64,000 nucleotides of DNA from Romboutsia_E sp900604535 (GTDB lineage: Bacteria > Bacillota > Clostridia > Peptostreptococcales > Peptostreptococcaceae), in assembly GCF_900604535.1 (NCBI RefSeq), contig NZ_UWOT01000012.1:1-64000 (forward strand). The letters are read 5' to 3'. Every line of letters starts with the position of its first letter. Within the stretch, counting starts at the first letter, position 1. The translations under genes were made by a program, and so were the position numbers. Below are positions 25,613-35,666 of the stretch, piece after piece. Below the pieces are notes generated by a model. It was not told the DNA's origin. It ran no database searches and saw only the letters and a list, made by a program, of their open reading frames with translations.

Positions 25613-25629
25613 ATTTGGGTTATATATTT

Positions 25630-26511
25630 TTATTCATACACCGAATATTCTTTCCATATATTCTCTAAATCATTAAAATACTCTTTTATGTCTTCTTTTT
25701 CTTTCATTCCAACTGATATTACTAGTGCATTAGCAACACTAAGTGCTGGTACTAATGAATCAACAAAAGAAGCCATATTACTCTTTACAAGTAATTTATT
25801 ATCTGAAATAGATGCTACTGGAGCAAACATACTGTCAGTTATTGATATTATATGAGCACCTTTACTTTTAGCATATTTAGCTACTTGATAGGATTTTCTT
25901 GAATATCTTGGGAAGCTTATTGTTATAAGTACATCTTCTTCATTAACTCTAACAACTTGTTCAAAAGCATCCCCCATATCCATTCTTATTATATGAACAT
26001 TATCAAGTATTATATCTAGGTAGAATCCTAAGTATTGAGCTATTGTAAATGAGCTTCTCATACCTAGTATATATATTTTTCTTGCCTTTAGTATTTTATC
26101 TGCTGCACCTTTAAAGGCATTTTCATCTATACCTTCTAAAGTATCTCTTATGTTCTCTATATCACTTTTTAATACTTTATTAAGTATAGTTGTATCATCT
26201 GTATATTCACTATGAGTCATTTCAACTCTTTGAACTGTAGTCAATTTATTTTTTATAAGTTCTTGTAATGCTTCTTGTAATTTTGGGTAACCTGAGTATC
26301 CTAAAGCATTTGCAAATCTAACTACAGTTGATTCACTTACACCTACAGTCTCACCTAATTTACATGCTGTCATAAATGCTACTTTATCATAGTTATTTAA
26401 TATATATTGTGCAATAAGCTTTTGACCTTTACTAAGCCTAGCATATTGAGTTTGTATATTTGAAATAAGACGTTTACCATCTTTCATATCTATTCTTTCA
26501 CTATTGTCCAT
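25630..26511 (-). CDS. RpiR/MurR family transcriptional regulator
   Basis: 293 aa. Seen: an N-terminal HTH_6 domain (about 15-85) with ARLSKGQKLIAQYILNN and VGVSESTVVRFANALGYSG, and a C-terminal SIS domain (about 120-260) with YILGMRSSFTIAQYLGFYL and VLITISFPRYSRKS, which binds phosphosugars. Such regulators sense sugar phosphates and control uptake or cell-wall sugar genes. It is next to the fructose module but separated by a terminator and a different promoter; a link to fructose is possible but not shown. GGAG precedes the ATG. Confidence 0.9.
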   Translation of the reverse strand: MDNSERIDMKDGKRLISNIQTQYARLSKGQKLIAQYILNNYDKVAFMTACKLGETVGVSESTVVRFANALGYSGYPKLQEALQELIKNKLTTVQRVEMTHSEYTDDTTILNKVLKSDIENIRDTLEGIDENAFKGAADKILKARKIYILGMRSSFTIAQYLGFYLDIILDNVHIIRMDMGDAFEQVVRVNEEDVLITISFPRYSRKSYQVAKYAKSKGAHIISITDSMFAPVASISDNKLLVKSNMASFVDSLVPALSVANALVISVGMKEKEDIKEYFNDLENIWKEYSVYE

Positions 26512-26642
26512 AAATTTCTCCTTTTAAGCAGTATAAACACTGTTCTTTTAAACCTTTAGAGTTTCTAAAATTATTATATCACTTTTGTATATATTTTTTA
26601 AATAGTGATTCTAAAAAATTTAATTATGCACAATTTAGATTT

Positions 26643-27224
26643 TTAATATTCTTTTTTCTTTTCTATTAATATAAGTTGAGGTGGATTGTTTATTTGATTT
26701 ATAAACTTACTTTCAAGTACATTAAACTCATTTTGATCTAAACCTTGTACATACTCATAAACGCAATTTCTTTCTTCCATACCACCTTCATGACCTGTAT
26801 ATATTGCTAAACTAACTATACCGTGAGGTTTTAGAAGTTTTAAAGATGATTCTATTGCTCTTAGTGTTGTATCTGGTTTAGTTATTACATTATGATCAGC
26901 CCTTGGTAAATACCCTAAGTTAAACAATACACATGATACTTCTTTATCTACATAGTTTTCTAGATTTTCATGACCATCAAGTATTAATTGCACACGATCA
27001 AGTAAGTCAGCTTTTTCTAATCTTTTTTTAGTTGACTTAATAGCTTCTTCTTGTATATCAAAACTATATACAAATCCATTTTGTCCTACTTTTTCTGCTA
27101 GATATTTTGTGTCATATCCATTACCCATAGTAGCATCTATTACTACATCTCCATCACTTATTACATCTTCTATAAATAATTTATTTATTTCTGTAATCTT
27201 AGTTAAAAATTTTGCCTTTATCAT
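26643..27224 (-). CDS. mnmM: tRNA-modifying methyltransferase, MnmM (YtqB) family
   Basis: 193 aa. A SAM-dependent methyltransferase of the YtqB/MnmM family, known to complete the mnm5s2U34 wobble modification of tRNA. Seen: SAM motif VVIDATMGNGYDTKYLA near 28-44, SFDIQEEAI near 54, and the family-specific VLFNLGYLPRADH near 100 and SLAIYTGHEGG near 145. Length fits. AGAGGTG precedes the ATG. It follows the pseudouridine synthase by 11 bases, so the two RNA-modification genes are one transcript. Confidence 0.85.
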   Translation of the reverse strand: MIKAKFLTKITEINKLFIEDVISDGDVVIDATMGNGYDTKYLAEKVGQNGFVYSFDIQEEAIKSTKKRLEKADLLDRVQLILDGHENLENYVDKEVSCVLFNLGYLPRADHNVITKPDTTLRAIESSLKLLKPHGIVSLAIYTGHEGGMEERNCVYEYVQGLDQNEFNVLESKFINQINNPPQLILIEKKKEY

Positions 27225-27235
27225 TTACTACACCT

Positions 27236-27952
27236 CTATTTTATACCTTTTAAGTACTCCACTTCTTCTTTAGTTAAATGTCTATACTCTCCAACCTTAA
27301 TTCCTCTAAGCTTTATGTCTCCCATAGCAACTCTTCTAAGTCTAAGTACGGGATGATTTATTGCCCTACACATTTTTCTAACTTGTCTATTTCTACCTTC
27401 ATGTATTTTTATTTCACATTTACAGTAATTCTTTTCTTCATTTTTATCTACTATTCTTATTTTTGCTGGAGCGGTTTTATAATCTTCTATTTCTAATCCT
27501 TCTCTAAAGTTTTTAAGTTCTTCATATGTAGGTTCTCCTTTTATTAAAGCTACATATGTTTTATCTACCTCATGCTTTGGATGTGTTAATTTATATGTTA
27601 AATCTCCATCATTCGTAAGTATTAAAAGCCCACTTGTTTCATAATCAAGTCTACCAATTGGATAAACTCTTTCTTTTATATCGCTTACTAAATCTAATAC
27701 ACTTGGCCTATCAAATTGATCCTTTACAGTTGTAATATATCCTTCTGGTTTATTTAATACTATGTATACTAAATTTTCACTTAATGATATTACCTTTCCA
27801 TCAACTTCAACTATATCTTTAGCTTCCTCTATATTAAAAGATAATTCAGTAACTAATTCTCCATTAACTTTTACTCTTCTATCTAATATTATTTCTTCTG
27901 CTTTTCTTCTTGATGCTATCCCACAAGAAGCTATATATTTATTAATTCTCAT
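27236..27952 (-). CDS. rluB: 23S rRNA pseudouridine synthase, RluB/RsuA family
   Basis: 238 aa. Seen: an N-terminal S4 RNA-binding domain (about 1-60, RINKYIASCGIASRRKAEE) and a pseudouridine synthase domain with the catalytic Asp in YPIGRLDYETSGLLILTNDG near 100, then the GRNRQVRKMC motif near 193. RluB, RluF and RsuA cannot be told apart with certainty; the length and single S4 domain favour RluB. First gene of a two-gene operon with mnmM. An AAGGTGA site precedes the ATG. Confidence 0.9.
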   Translation of the reverse strand: MRINKYIASCGIASRRKAEEIILDRRVKVNGELVTELSFNIEEAKDIVEVDGKVISLSENLVYIVLNKPEGYITTVKDQFDRPSVLDLVSDIKERVYPIGRLDYETSGLLILTNDGDLTYKLTHPKHEVDKTYVALIKGEPTYEELKNFREGLEIEDYKTAPAKIRIVDKNEEKNYCKCEIKIHEGRNRQVRKMCRAINHPVLRLRRVAMGDIKLRGIKVGEYRHLTKEEVEYLKGIK

Positions 27953-28143
27953 ATGTTCACCTTTTCTTGTAAATTTTATTAAATACTATTTTTATTTCCT
28001 TATTATAATATAATACATACAATGTAAAATCAAAGTTTTTATTACAAATTTCTTAATATTAAATATTTAATTATAATATACCTTTAACTTCTATTAATTA
28101 TAGTATATACTTATTTTAAAATATTTAACAAGTAGGAGGTCAC

Positions 28144-29238
28144 ATGGTTTCAAAACAAGATATAAAGCATTACATATTCTTGGCTTTTATAACTATATTG
28201 CTTTATAAATTTATCAATAATCCTATGCAGGTTATATCTGGAATAGGCGGAATTGCAAGCTTTTTCAGTCCATTCTTAATAGGGATATTAATTGCATTAT
28301 TAATTAATCCATTGGTAATGTTTTTTGAAAAGAGGTTTAATCTTCATAGACTATTGAACATACTTATATCTTATATATTAGTATTTATACTTATTTTCTT
28401 AGGATTTAAGCTACTTATTCCTTCAATAGTTGATACTTTAAATACATTAATAAAAGAGATTCCAACGTATGTTGATATGTTCAATGAAATTTTAGGAAAG
28501 TATATGACTAAAGCTGAGTTTTTCAATACAATAGCCCCTCATATACAAGATAACTTAAATAGTATATTAACTAATGTAGTAAATATTCTTACTGCATTTT
28601 CTTCAAACCTTTTAATTCATATATCAAGTATTACATCTTTATTGTTTGATATAATAATGGGATTAATACTTTCTATATATATGATATTTGATAAAGAGAA
28701 AATAGGTTTAGGTTGTAAAAAGATTCTTTATGCTTCAGTTAATAAGATTAAAGCTGATGAAACTGTTTCATTTTTTAAAATGTCTCATGAGATATTTTAT
28801 AACTATATGATAGGTAAAATTATTGACTCACTTATTGTTGGTTTAATTGCATTTGTTGTATTCCAATTTGTTATAAAGATAGAGAATTCACTATTCTTAT
28901 CATTTATAGTTTTTGTAACAAATATAATACCTTACTTTGGTCCATTTATAGGTGCAGTTCCACCTATACTTATGACATTAGTATATAGTCCTGTAAAGGC
29001 ACTTTGGGTTGCTATATTTATACTAATTCTACAACAAGTAGATGGAAACTTTATAGGACCTAAGGTAATGGGAGATCAAGTAGGACTCAGTCCACTTTGG
29101 ATAATTTCTGCAGTATTGATAGGTTCAAGTCTATTCGGATTAATAGGCGTTTTCTTATCTGTTCCTGTTGCAGCTATTATAAAATCTTCTATTGATAAAT
29201 ATGTAGAAAAAAGATTATATATAAATGATTCAAAATAA
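28144..29238 (+). CDS. AI-2E family transporter
   Basis: 364 aa integral membrane protein. Seen: about seven to eight hydrophobic segments and the family landmarks FVTNIIPYFGPFIGAVPP near 258 and QQVDGNFIGPKVMGDQVGLSP near 300 (read as two parts), then an ISAVLIGSSLFGLIGVFLSVP segment. The family includes the autoinducer-2 exporter TqsA and Na+/H+ antiporters, so substrate is open. TAGGAGG precedes the ATG. Stand-alone and divergent from rluB. Confidence 0.88.
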   Translation: MVSKQDIKHYIFLAFITILLYKFINNPMQVISGIGGIASFFSPFLIGILIALLINPLVMFFEKRFNLHRLLNILISYILVFILIFLGFKLLIPSIVDTLNTLIKEIPTYVDMFNEILGKYMTKAEFFNTIAPHIQDNLNSILTNVVNILTAFSSNLLIHISSITSLLFDIIMGLILSIYMIFDKEKIGLGCKKILYASVNKIKADETVSFFKMSHEIFYNYMIGKIIDSLIVGLIAFVVFQFVIKIENSLFLSFIVFVTNIIPYFGPFIGAVPPILMTLVYSPVKALWVAIFILILQQVDGNFIGPKVMGDQVGLSPLWIISAVLIGSSLFGLIGVFLSVPVAAIIKSSIDKYVEKRLYINDSK

Positions 29239-29252
29239 AATATATTAAATAA

Positions 29253-29282
29253 AAAAGTTGTCCAAATTTATGGACAACTTTT
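29253..29282. terminator. Bidirectional terminator
   Basis: Arms AAAAGTTGTCCA and TGGACAACTTTT with a 6-base loop. It ends the AI-2E gene and, on the other strand, overlaps the stop of the lipoprotein gene. Confidence 0.85.
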
Positions 29283-29934
29283 ATTGTATTATAGGCTCCT
29301 GAGTAATGTTATTTGGAGTATTTGTCGTTATATTATTATTTTGAAGTGGTTGATTTGATCCATTAGAAGGTATTTGATTTGTTGGATTTTGAATATTAGG
29401 AGTTTGTTGCTCTCCTTCATTACTATTTTCTTGGTTACTACCTTCTTCTATTATTTCCTCATCTTCTTTTTTAGACTCTTCCTCATATTTTTTCAATTCC
29501 CAACTAGCTTTGCTTGCTCCTTTACTTGCAGCCAACTTAGCATCTTTTTTTCTTTTAGCTTCAGCTTCTTGTTGTTCTTCATATAATTTTTTCATTTCAC
29601 TTAATTCACTTGATGCTGTACTTTTTATTTTACTAGATCCGTTTTTGATGTTAGTTATAGCCTCAAGTTCTTCTATAGCTTTTTTATAATTTCCTTGTCC
29701 TTTATACTCTTCTACACTTAACATTTTCATTGCTTGCATATACATTGCTCTTGCATATTCATCAGCATTATCTTCTTCTAACGCACTTGAAAGTAATTTC
29801 ATTGCTTCACCATATTTTTGTGATTCTAAAGCTACTTTTCCATCTTCAACAAATGTACTTTCAGATTCACCTTTAGTACATCCTACCATAAGTATTGATA
29901 ATAAAGCTACGATTAAAACTATTTTTATCTTCAT
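29281..29934 (-). CDS. Lipoprotein with tetratricopeptide-like region
   Basis: 217 aa. Seen: a lipoprotein signal ending MVGC (Cys near residue 19), a helical region (about 28-115) with two TPR-like pairs (ALESQKYGEAMKLLSSALEE and YARAMYMQAMKMLSVEEY), a charged Lys/Glu helix, and a C-terminal low-complexity tail rich in Gln, Asn, Pro and Thr. It would sit on the outer face of the membrane with a flexible tail reaching into the wall. Function unknown. GGAGGTAAC precedes the ATG. Confidence 0.75.
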   Translation of the reverse strand: MKIKIVLIVALLSILMVGCTKGESESTFVEDGKVALESQKYGEAMKLLSSALEEDNADEYARAMYMQAMKMLSVEEYKGQGNYKKAIEELEAITNIKNGSSKIKSTASSELSEMKKLYEEQQEAEAKRKKDAKLAASKGASKASWELKKYEEESKKEDEEIIEEGSNQENSNEGEQQTPNIQNPTNQIPSNGSNQPLQNNNITTNTPNNITQEPIIQ

Positions 29935-30128
29935 TTGTTACCTCCTTATTACCTTAACTTAATTTTACCATAATTCAACATATTTTGTCATATTTTAGGT
30001 TAATATTATTTAAAATCGCATTTTCCGTCCTAATTTATACTTATACTCTCAAAGAATTATATTTAATCTTATTCTTATATTCTTACAAATTACTAAGCTT
30101 ATTATTTGAGAATTTTTAACTTTAATAT

Positions 30129-30173
30129 AAAAAAAAACCTTGAAAGAATAATTTGCTTTCAAGGTTTTTTTTT
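30129..30173 (-). terminator. Terminator of the lysC-lysA operon
   Basis: Arms AAAAAAACCTTGAAAG and CTTTCAAGGTTTTTTT with a 9-base loop, right at the lysA stop. Confidence 0.9.
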
Positions 30174-31466
30174 ATATTAACTCCAAGTTTATTACCTCTT
30201 CATAATTTTGTCTTTTGCATATAAGCCTATGATTTCCATTAGATACCATTACTACTGCTGGTTTAGGTATTTTATTATAATTAGATGCCATTGAGTAACC
30301 ATAAGCTCCAGTTGAAGTCGTTATTAATATATCTCCACTTTCTATATCCATTACATTAGCATGAGTTATCAATATATCTCCACTTTCACAGCACTTTCCA
30401 GCTACAGTCACTTTATTTACTTTTTCATATTTCATTTTATTTACAACACTACATTCATATCCCGCTTTATATAATGAAGGTCTAATATTATCAGTCATAC
30501 CTCCATCTACACTAACATATGTCCTTACATCTTTTATATCTTTAATAGATCCTATTGTATACAGTGTACTGCCTGCATTTGCACTTATTGATCTTCCCGG
30601 CTCTATAATGAGCTTTGGTGCTTTTATTCCAATTTTTTACATTTTTGCTCTGCCCTTTTTATTATAGCTTCACAAAAATCTTGTATACTTTTAGGATTAT
30701 CCTCTTTGATATAATATACTCCTATACCTCCTCCTAAGTCTATTTCTTTTAAATCTATGTTATACTTTATTTTTATTTCTTTAACTAAATCCATCATTAT
30801 ATCAACTTCGTCCATGTATGGCTCTATATCAAAAATCTGTGAACCTATATGTGCATGTAAACCAACTAACTTTATATTTTTATACTTATATAGTTTTTCT
30901 ATAGCTTCATATAAGTCTCCATTTATTAATACAAATCCAAATTTAGAATCTATTTGACCTGTTTTTATATAATCATGAGTATGAGCTTCTATTCCAGGAG
31001 TTATTCTAAAGTATATCTCTTGTACTTTATTTCTCTTTTTGCAAATATCTTCAATTATATCAAGTTCATAAAAGTTATCTACAACAAATCTACCTACTCC
31101 TAATTCTATGCCCATATTAATTTCATCTATAGTTTTGTTATTTCCATGAAATAATACATTTTCCATTGGAAAACCTGCTTTATGAGCAGTATATAATTCT
31201 CCTCCTGAAACTACATCTAGGGATAAGTTTTCTTCTTTTATGATTTTACACATATATAAAGTTAAAAATGCCTTACCTGCATAAGCAACTTTATTTTTAT
31301 TTTCCTCTACTTTAAAATACTTATTATATTTTCTGCAATTCTCTCTAATTAAACCTTCATCAAATACATAAAGTGGTGTAGAGTACTTATTAACTAATTC
31401 TGTACAACTAACGCCTCCAATATATAGCGTGTTATTTCTAATAGACATATTTCCATGTAGTTTCAT
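30172..31466 (-). pseudogene. lysA: Diaminopimelate decarboxylase, frameshifted
   Basis: Would make meso-diaminopimelate into L-lysine, the last step of lysine synthesis. The first frame runs from ATG at 31466 to a stop at 30624 (280 codons); the rest (LIIEPGRSISANAGST onward, ending near 30172) is open in another frame. The total is 1295 bases, one short of 432 codons, and a missing base at the A6 run (plus strand T6 at 30633-30638) explains it. Seen: the PLP lysine in YAGKAFLTLYM, HIGSQIF and DLGGGIGVYY. Second gene of the lysine riboswitch operon, 16 bases after lysC. Real decay or a run-length error. Confidence 0.85.
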
Positions 31467-31482
31467 AATAGCCTCCTAAATT

Positions 31483-32680
31483 TTATACATTAAATTCTCT
31501 TGCCACTTCATTTATTGCAACATCTTTATCAAAAGAGTTTATAGCACAAGTTATTCTTATTTCTGATGTAGTTATAAGCTTAACATTAATATTATTTTCC
31601 TTGAATATTTTAAATACTTTTGATATAACACCTGCTGTGTTTTTCATTCCAGACCCTACTAATGAAAACTTTGTTATATGATCATCAATAACAATATTTT
31701 TGCTATCTGAATATTTTTTAGCTATCTCTTTACATTCATCTAGATCTTCTTTAGGTATAGTAAAAGATACATTTATAATTTCATTTATTGGTGCTGTTTG
31801 ACTGATCATATCTATACTTATTTTTTTACTTGCAATATCTTCAAATAAACTAAAAACCTTATCTAAATTAAAATCTTTTATAGTTATAGCAACATCATCA
31901 TCGCTAGTTGCAAGTCCTGTTATGACTTTTTCCTCTAATCTCATTTTATTTTCTCCCTTTATATATGTTCCATTTCGCTCTCCACATGAAAGACCTACAT
32001 ATATTTCTGTATTATATTTTTGTGCTAGTTCTATACTTCTTGAGTGCATTACTTGTGCACCTAAACTAGCTAATTCTAGCATTTCTTCGTATTCTATTTC
32101 TTTAAGTTTTTTAGCCTTACTATACTTTCTAGGGTCGGTAAAGTAAATTCCATCTACATCTGTATAAATTTCACATTTAGCATTTAGTTTAACTGCTAAA
32201 GCTACCGCTGATGTATCAGAACCTCCTCTTCCTAAAGTTGTAATATCACCCTCATCATTTAATCCCTGAAATCCTGTCACTATTACTACCTTTCCATGAT
32301 CTAAACTTTCTTCTATCTTAGATACATTTATATCATCTATTTGAGATTTTCCATGATCTCCACTAGTATGTATATTAAGTTGATACGCATTATAACTTAT
32401 TGATTGGCATCCTAATGATGATAGGCACATAGCAAGTAATTACGCTGATATAATTTCACCTGTTGACATAAGTGCATCTAATTCTCTTTTATTAGGATTT
32501 TTACTTATATTTTTTTGCAAGTTTTATATAATTATCAGTAGTACCTCCCATGGCTGAAACTACTACAACTATTTTTTCATTAGTTTTTTTTCTATCAATT
32601 ATATTTTCTGCTATTCTTTTAATTTTCTCTGTAGTTTCTACAGAGCTCCCACCATACTTTTGAACTATAATACTACTCAT
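31483..32680 (-). pseudogene. lysC: Aspartokinase, frameshift plus nonsense
   Basis: Would phosphorylate aspartate, the entry to lysine synthesis. It starts at ATG 32680 (GGAGGGGG upstream) with IVQKYGGSSVETTEK. At an A7 run (32510-32516) the frame is lost and a stop follows; removing one A restores L-A-K-N-I-S-K-N-P. A second lesion is an in-frame TAA at 32440-32442 between E-I-I-S-A and L-L-A-M-C. The rest is intact: GRGGSDTSAVALA, YTDVDGIYFTDPR, and two ACT domains from about residue 255. The length of 1198 bases equals 399 codons plus one. Two independent lesions, one not in a run, favour a true pseudogene. Confidence 0.88.
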
Positions 32681-32707
32681 ATCCCCCTCCTAGAAAGTTG
32701 TAAAATA

Positions 32708-32743
32708 AAAAACACCCAAAGGTATACTTTGGGTGTTTTTTTT
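32708..32743 (-). terminator. Terminator of the lysine riboswitch (expression platform)
   Basis: Minus-strand arms AACACCCAAAG and CTTTGGGTGTT with a 5-base loop, followed by TTTTATTTTA. It lies between the L-box aptamer and the lysC start and would be formed when lysine is bound. Confidence 0.9.
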
Positions 32744-33075
32744 ATACACAAAGTAACCTTGTAGCTCACCACTTATTACTAAGTGACAGTATTATACATA
32801 TTATGTATAGTACCAGAAAAATTATTTGCCAATAATTTTTCTTCGGCTGCACTTCCTTTCATTTATAATCAACACTTGCCAGCTTCTATAAACTACTATT
32901 AATTACAGCACCTCTACCCTAGGTAAATTTCATATATTAAGTTTTATTTTATAATTAATTTTTATCACACTATTCTTAATTTTACAACTATTTTATTTTT
33001 TTATTTATGTAAAATTTTATTAATCTATATCTTTTTATGTTGATGATTAAATAGACCTATATATAAAAAATAGGC
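32744..33075 (-). promoter_or_regulatory. Lysine riboswitch (L-box) and lysC upstream region
   Basis: The aptamer spans about 32750-32925 on the minus strand. Conserved L-box pieces are seen in order: GGTAGAGGTGC, AAGTGTTGA, GAAAGGAAGTGC with GCCGAAGA, an extended hairpin, then ACTGTCACTT and GTGAGCTAC, which closes the P1 stem with the first piece. Known: lysine binding turns off the downstream genes. Here these are lysC and lysA, both broken. The rest of this gene-free stretch (to 33075) is AT-rich and should hold the promoter; I see nothing else in it. Confidence 0.9.
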
Positions 33076-33681
33076 CTATATATACTTAAATAGTTTATTT
33101 AAGCTTAAATCAACAACACAAACATCAGAATCAAAATCAAAGTCTCCTAAATTTCTCATTTCTGATGTTATTATTAAAACTCTTGGTACTTCAAAAAAAG
33201 GAATCGTCGAGTTTTTAATTTTATTCTCTAGGTTATAGTATTTAGACTTGTCAATTTTTTGATCTAAATCTATATCTACTAAAAGTTGATTTAGTTCATT
33301 ATAGTGGTCTGTATATTCTATAAATATATCAAATTTTTTGTTATCTATTCTAACATTTCTATAAAATCTTTTTACCTCATATCCACCTAAATTAAATCTA
33401 ATTGCTAATTCAGAACCTATTACTGTTTTAGCTAATTCCTTGCCCTTATACTGTTTACTCCCATTTAAATAATATACATACGAATTATCTCTATATCCAC
33501 TATAGTTTATATTGCAAGGATATTTTTTAAGTGTATATTCATTACACATTTTTCTTAAAGTTTTCTTAAATGGTTTTCTTCCACGTCTTTTTTTACTTGA
33601 AAAAACTTTACCAACCTGAGTTTCTGTCATACATCTAACCCTACTAATTAAAAGCAGTATATCTTTTTCTAACCCCATCAT
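33076..33681 (-). CDS. Protein resembling replication-relaxation family
   Basis: 201 aa. Seen: an N-terminal winged-helix-like region (about 5-60, with MTETQVGKVFSSKKRRGRK) and a C-terminal alpha/beta part with FDIFIEYTD, LLVDIDLD and PRVLIITSE, an arrangement like plasmid replication-relaxation proteins that join an HTH to a nuclease-like fold. The assignment is weak. GAGGAGAT precedes the ATG pair. It sits alone between the lysine operon promoter region and a terminator. It may be a leftover of a mobile element. Confidence 0.45.
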   Translation of the reverse strand: MMGLEKDILLLISRVRCMTETQVGKVFSSKKRRGRKPFKKTLRKMCNEYTLKKYPCNINYSGYRDNSYVYYLNGSKQYKGKELAKTVIGSELAIRFNLGGYEVKRFYRNVRIDNKKFDIFIEYTDHYNELNQLLVDIDLDQKIDKSKYYNLENKIKNSTIPFFEVPRVLIITSEMRNLGDFDFDSDVCVVDLSLNKLFKYI

Positions 33682-33803
33682 AATGCATATCTCCTCGAGT
33701 CATTAATTTACCAAGTTGTAATAATATTATATTAATTGTCCCTATAAAAATTGATTGTTTTTCTATATTTTTCTAAAAATAATAATTCACATTTTATGAA
33801 TAA

Positions 33804-33854
33804 CAAAAAAGAACATATCTTAGTATATAAAATACTAAGATATGTTCTTTTTAT
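33804..33854 (-). terminator. Terminator of the 573-codon membrane protein gene
   Basis: Arms AAAGAACATATCTTAGTA and TACTAAGATATGTTCTTT around a short AT loop; T-rich on both sides. Confidence 0.85.
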
Positions 33855-33889
33855 TTTTAATTAAAAACTTAATAACTATTTATATATTT

Positions 33890-35569
33890 TTATTGATTTT
33901 CTTCTATAGTTTTAGTTGATGAGTCACTTTTTACTTTCTCTTCTTCTTTACTTGAACCTATGTTTAAGTTATCAAATGAAATTATCTCAACTACTCCAGA
34001 CTTTCCTTCTTGATAATCAATCTTAACTTGATCTGAAACTGCTGTTAAAGGTAATTCTGTAGATACTTTTGATGTTGCTGTAAATATTATATTTTCATTT
34101 GTATCTAATGTTAAATAATAATTAGTGTTTCCACTTTTTACATCTGGACTAATTCTAGTAACCTTACCTTCTATACTAGCTTTGCTTGTATCATTTTCAA
34201 TACTTATATTGTTACCTTCGCTAGATAATGCTTCTCTATAATTTATTAAAGCTTCATCTTTTGTTTCTCCAAGTCCTAAAATTGCAAAATCTTCAACTGA
34301 TACAAATGCCACCATCTTAACAAGACCTGCTTTATCTTTAAGTGCAGAAACATATGTAGGTGTTCCTAATATATTATACATTACAGGGAATGTAGCTTCA
34401 TAGTTTTTCTCTTGTACCTTTCCTTCTGCAGAACTCATTGCTGCAGTTTCCGTTGCTCCCGGTTGCTTATATAACTTAGCTTCTTTTGTACGAGTATCTA
34501 CTAAAATAAATCCAATAGTAGACTCATCTGCACCAGCAGAAGTTATTCCTGTATACCAATATGATTTATCATCATCTCCATATACTAAAGACGTTCCCTC
34601 AGTAGCAACCAAAACTCCTTCTTCAGAGATTACGGAATTTAAGAAACCTTTTATGTATAATCCCCAGTCATTAATTTGATTTACTACAAATTGCTCTGGC
34701 TGAATTCTATCTATCCATTCTGGTGCATCTTCTATAGAATATTTTTTAACTTCACCGGTTTGAGCATCAACTACCGCCACTCCTGTAGCATCTGATCCAC
34801 TAAAACCTATCTTATGTTCATATAAGCTTGTTACCCAATATGGTCTACCTTCATCATTTATTTCTAATGAAAACTCTGTCATTCCAGAATTTACAATTCC
34901 ATTTATATACATATGTCTATGTAAATCTTGAAGGAAATACGCTTGAGGCTGATACACTATCTTTATTGGCTTACCATCAATTTCTTGTACAAGCCTAACA
35001 TCTTGAGGATTACTTGCAGACACCATTACATATCCATTTGTTCCGTCTAAATTAGTTATCCATTTAACAATATCTCTATGTACAAGCGGTGCAACCCAGT
35101 ATAGTTCACCATTTACATTTTGTATATGGAAATCTCCAAGCTTCGATACACTCCCTACAGCTGGTATTTCTCCTAACTTTTTATCTCCAAGCTTCATAGC
35201 CATTTCTTCATCTACTATACGAATATCATTTACACTTACAGGACTTACATCTTTATCAAAATCACTTTCTTCAACGTTTCCTATAAGATTTCTATATGCT
35301 TTTGCATGAATTATTGGGGAAGAAGTAATAAATGGCACTACTGATACAAATATTATCATAGCTATTGCTATAAAGAAATTGTATTTTGCAGCTTTTGATG
35401 TTCTCTCTCCTTTGTCGAACATCATATCTAATACCCCAGCAATAATAAAGAATACTATTAACATTGAAAAACCAGAGGTAAAATCTAATCTAAGTACAGG
35501 AAGCTTTATAAATGCATAAATTGCAACTAAAATTAGCGCTATACCATATGATCTTATAATTTTTTTCAT
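33890..35569 (-). CDS. Large membrane-anchored protein of unknown function
   Basis: About 559 aa. Seen: three N-terminal hydrophobic segments in the first 110 residues, then a large extracytoplasmic region (about 120-470) with repeated YW-V and VVDAQTGEVKKYS-like beta motifs (GELYWVAPL, RPYWVTSLYE, KSYWYTGIT) and an OB-like piece near 470-530, ending in a Ser/Lys/Glu tail. The repeated pattern suggests tandem beta domains of the PepSY-like kind. Family not recognised. The start at 35569 follows AAAGGAG; the frame is open upstream without a site. Confidence 0.6.
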   Translation of the reverse strand: MKKIIRSYGIALILVAIYAFIKLPVLRLDFTSGFSMLIVFFIIAGVLDMMFDKGERTSKAAKYNFFIAIAMIIFVSVVPFITSSPIIHAKAYRNLIGNVEESDFDKDVSPVSVNDIRIVDEEMAMKLGDKKLGEIPAVGSVSKLGDFHIQNVNGELYWVAPLVHRDIVKWITNLDGTNGYVMVSASNPQDVRLVQEIDGKPIKIVYQPQAYFLQDLHRHMYINGIVNSGMTEFSLEINDEGRPYWVTSLYEHKIGFSGSDATGVAVVDAQTGEVKKYSIEDAPEWIDRIQPEQFVVNQINDWGLYIKGFLNSVISEEGVLVATEGTSLVYGDDDKSYWYTGITSAGADESTIGFILVDTRTKEAKLYKQPGATETAAMSSAEGKVQEKNYEATFPVMYNILGTPTYVSALKDKAGLVKMVAFVSVEDFAILGLGETKDEALINYREALSSEGNNISIENDTSKASIEGKVTRISPDVKSGNTNYYLTLDTNENIIFTATSKVSTELPLTAVSDQVKIDYQEGKSGVVEIISFDNLNIGSSKEEEKVKSDSSTKTIEENQ

Positions 35570-35621
35570 AAATACTCCTTTCAAAATGGTTGTTATTACC
35601 ATTATAGCCATTTATTTCAAA

Positions 35622-35658
35622 AAAATAAATACCCCTTATAAAATAAGGAGTATTTATT
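35622..35658 (-). terminator. Terminator of the amidase-like gene
   Basis: On the minus strand AATAAATACTCCTTA pairs with TAAGGGGTATTTATT (one mismatch), followed by TTTTT. Confidence 0.75.
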
Positions 35659-35666
35659 GTAGTTTA

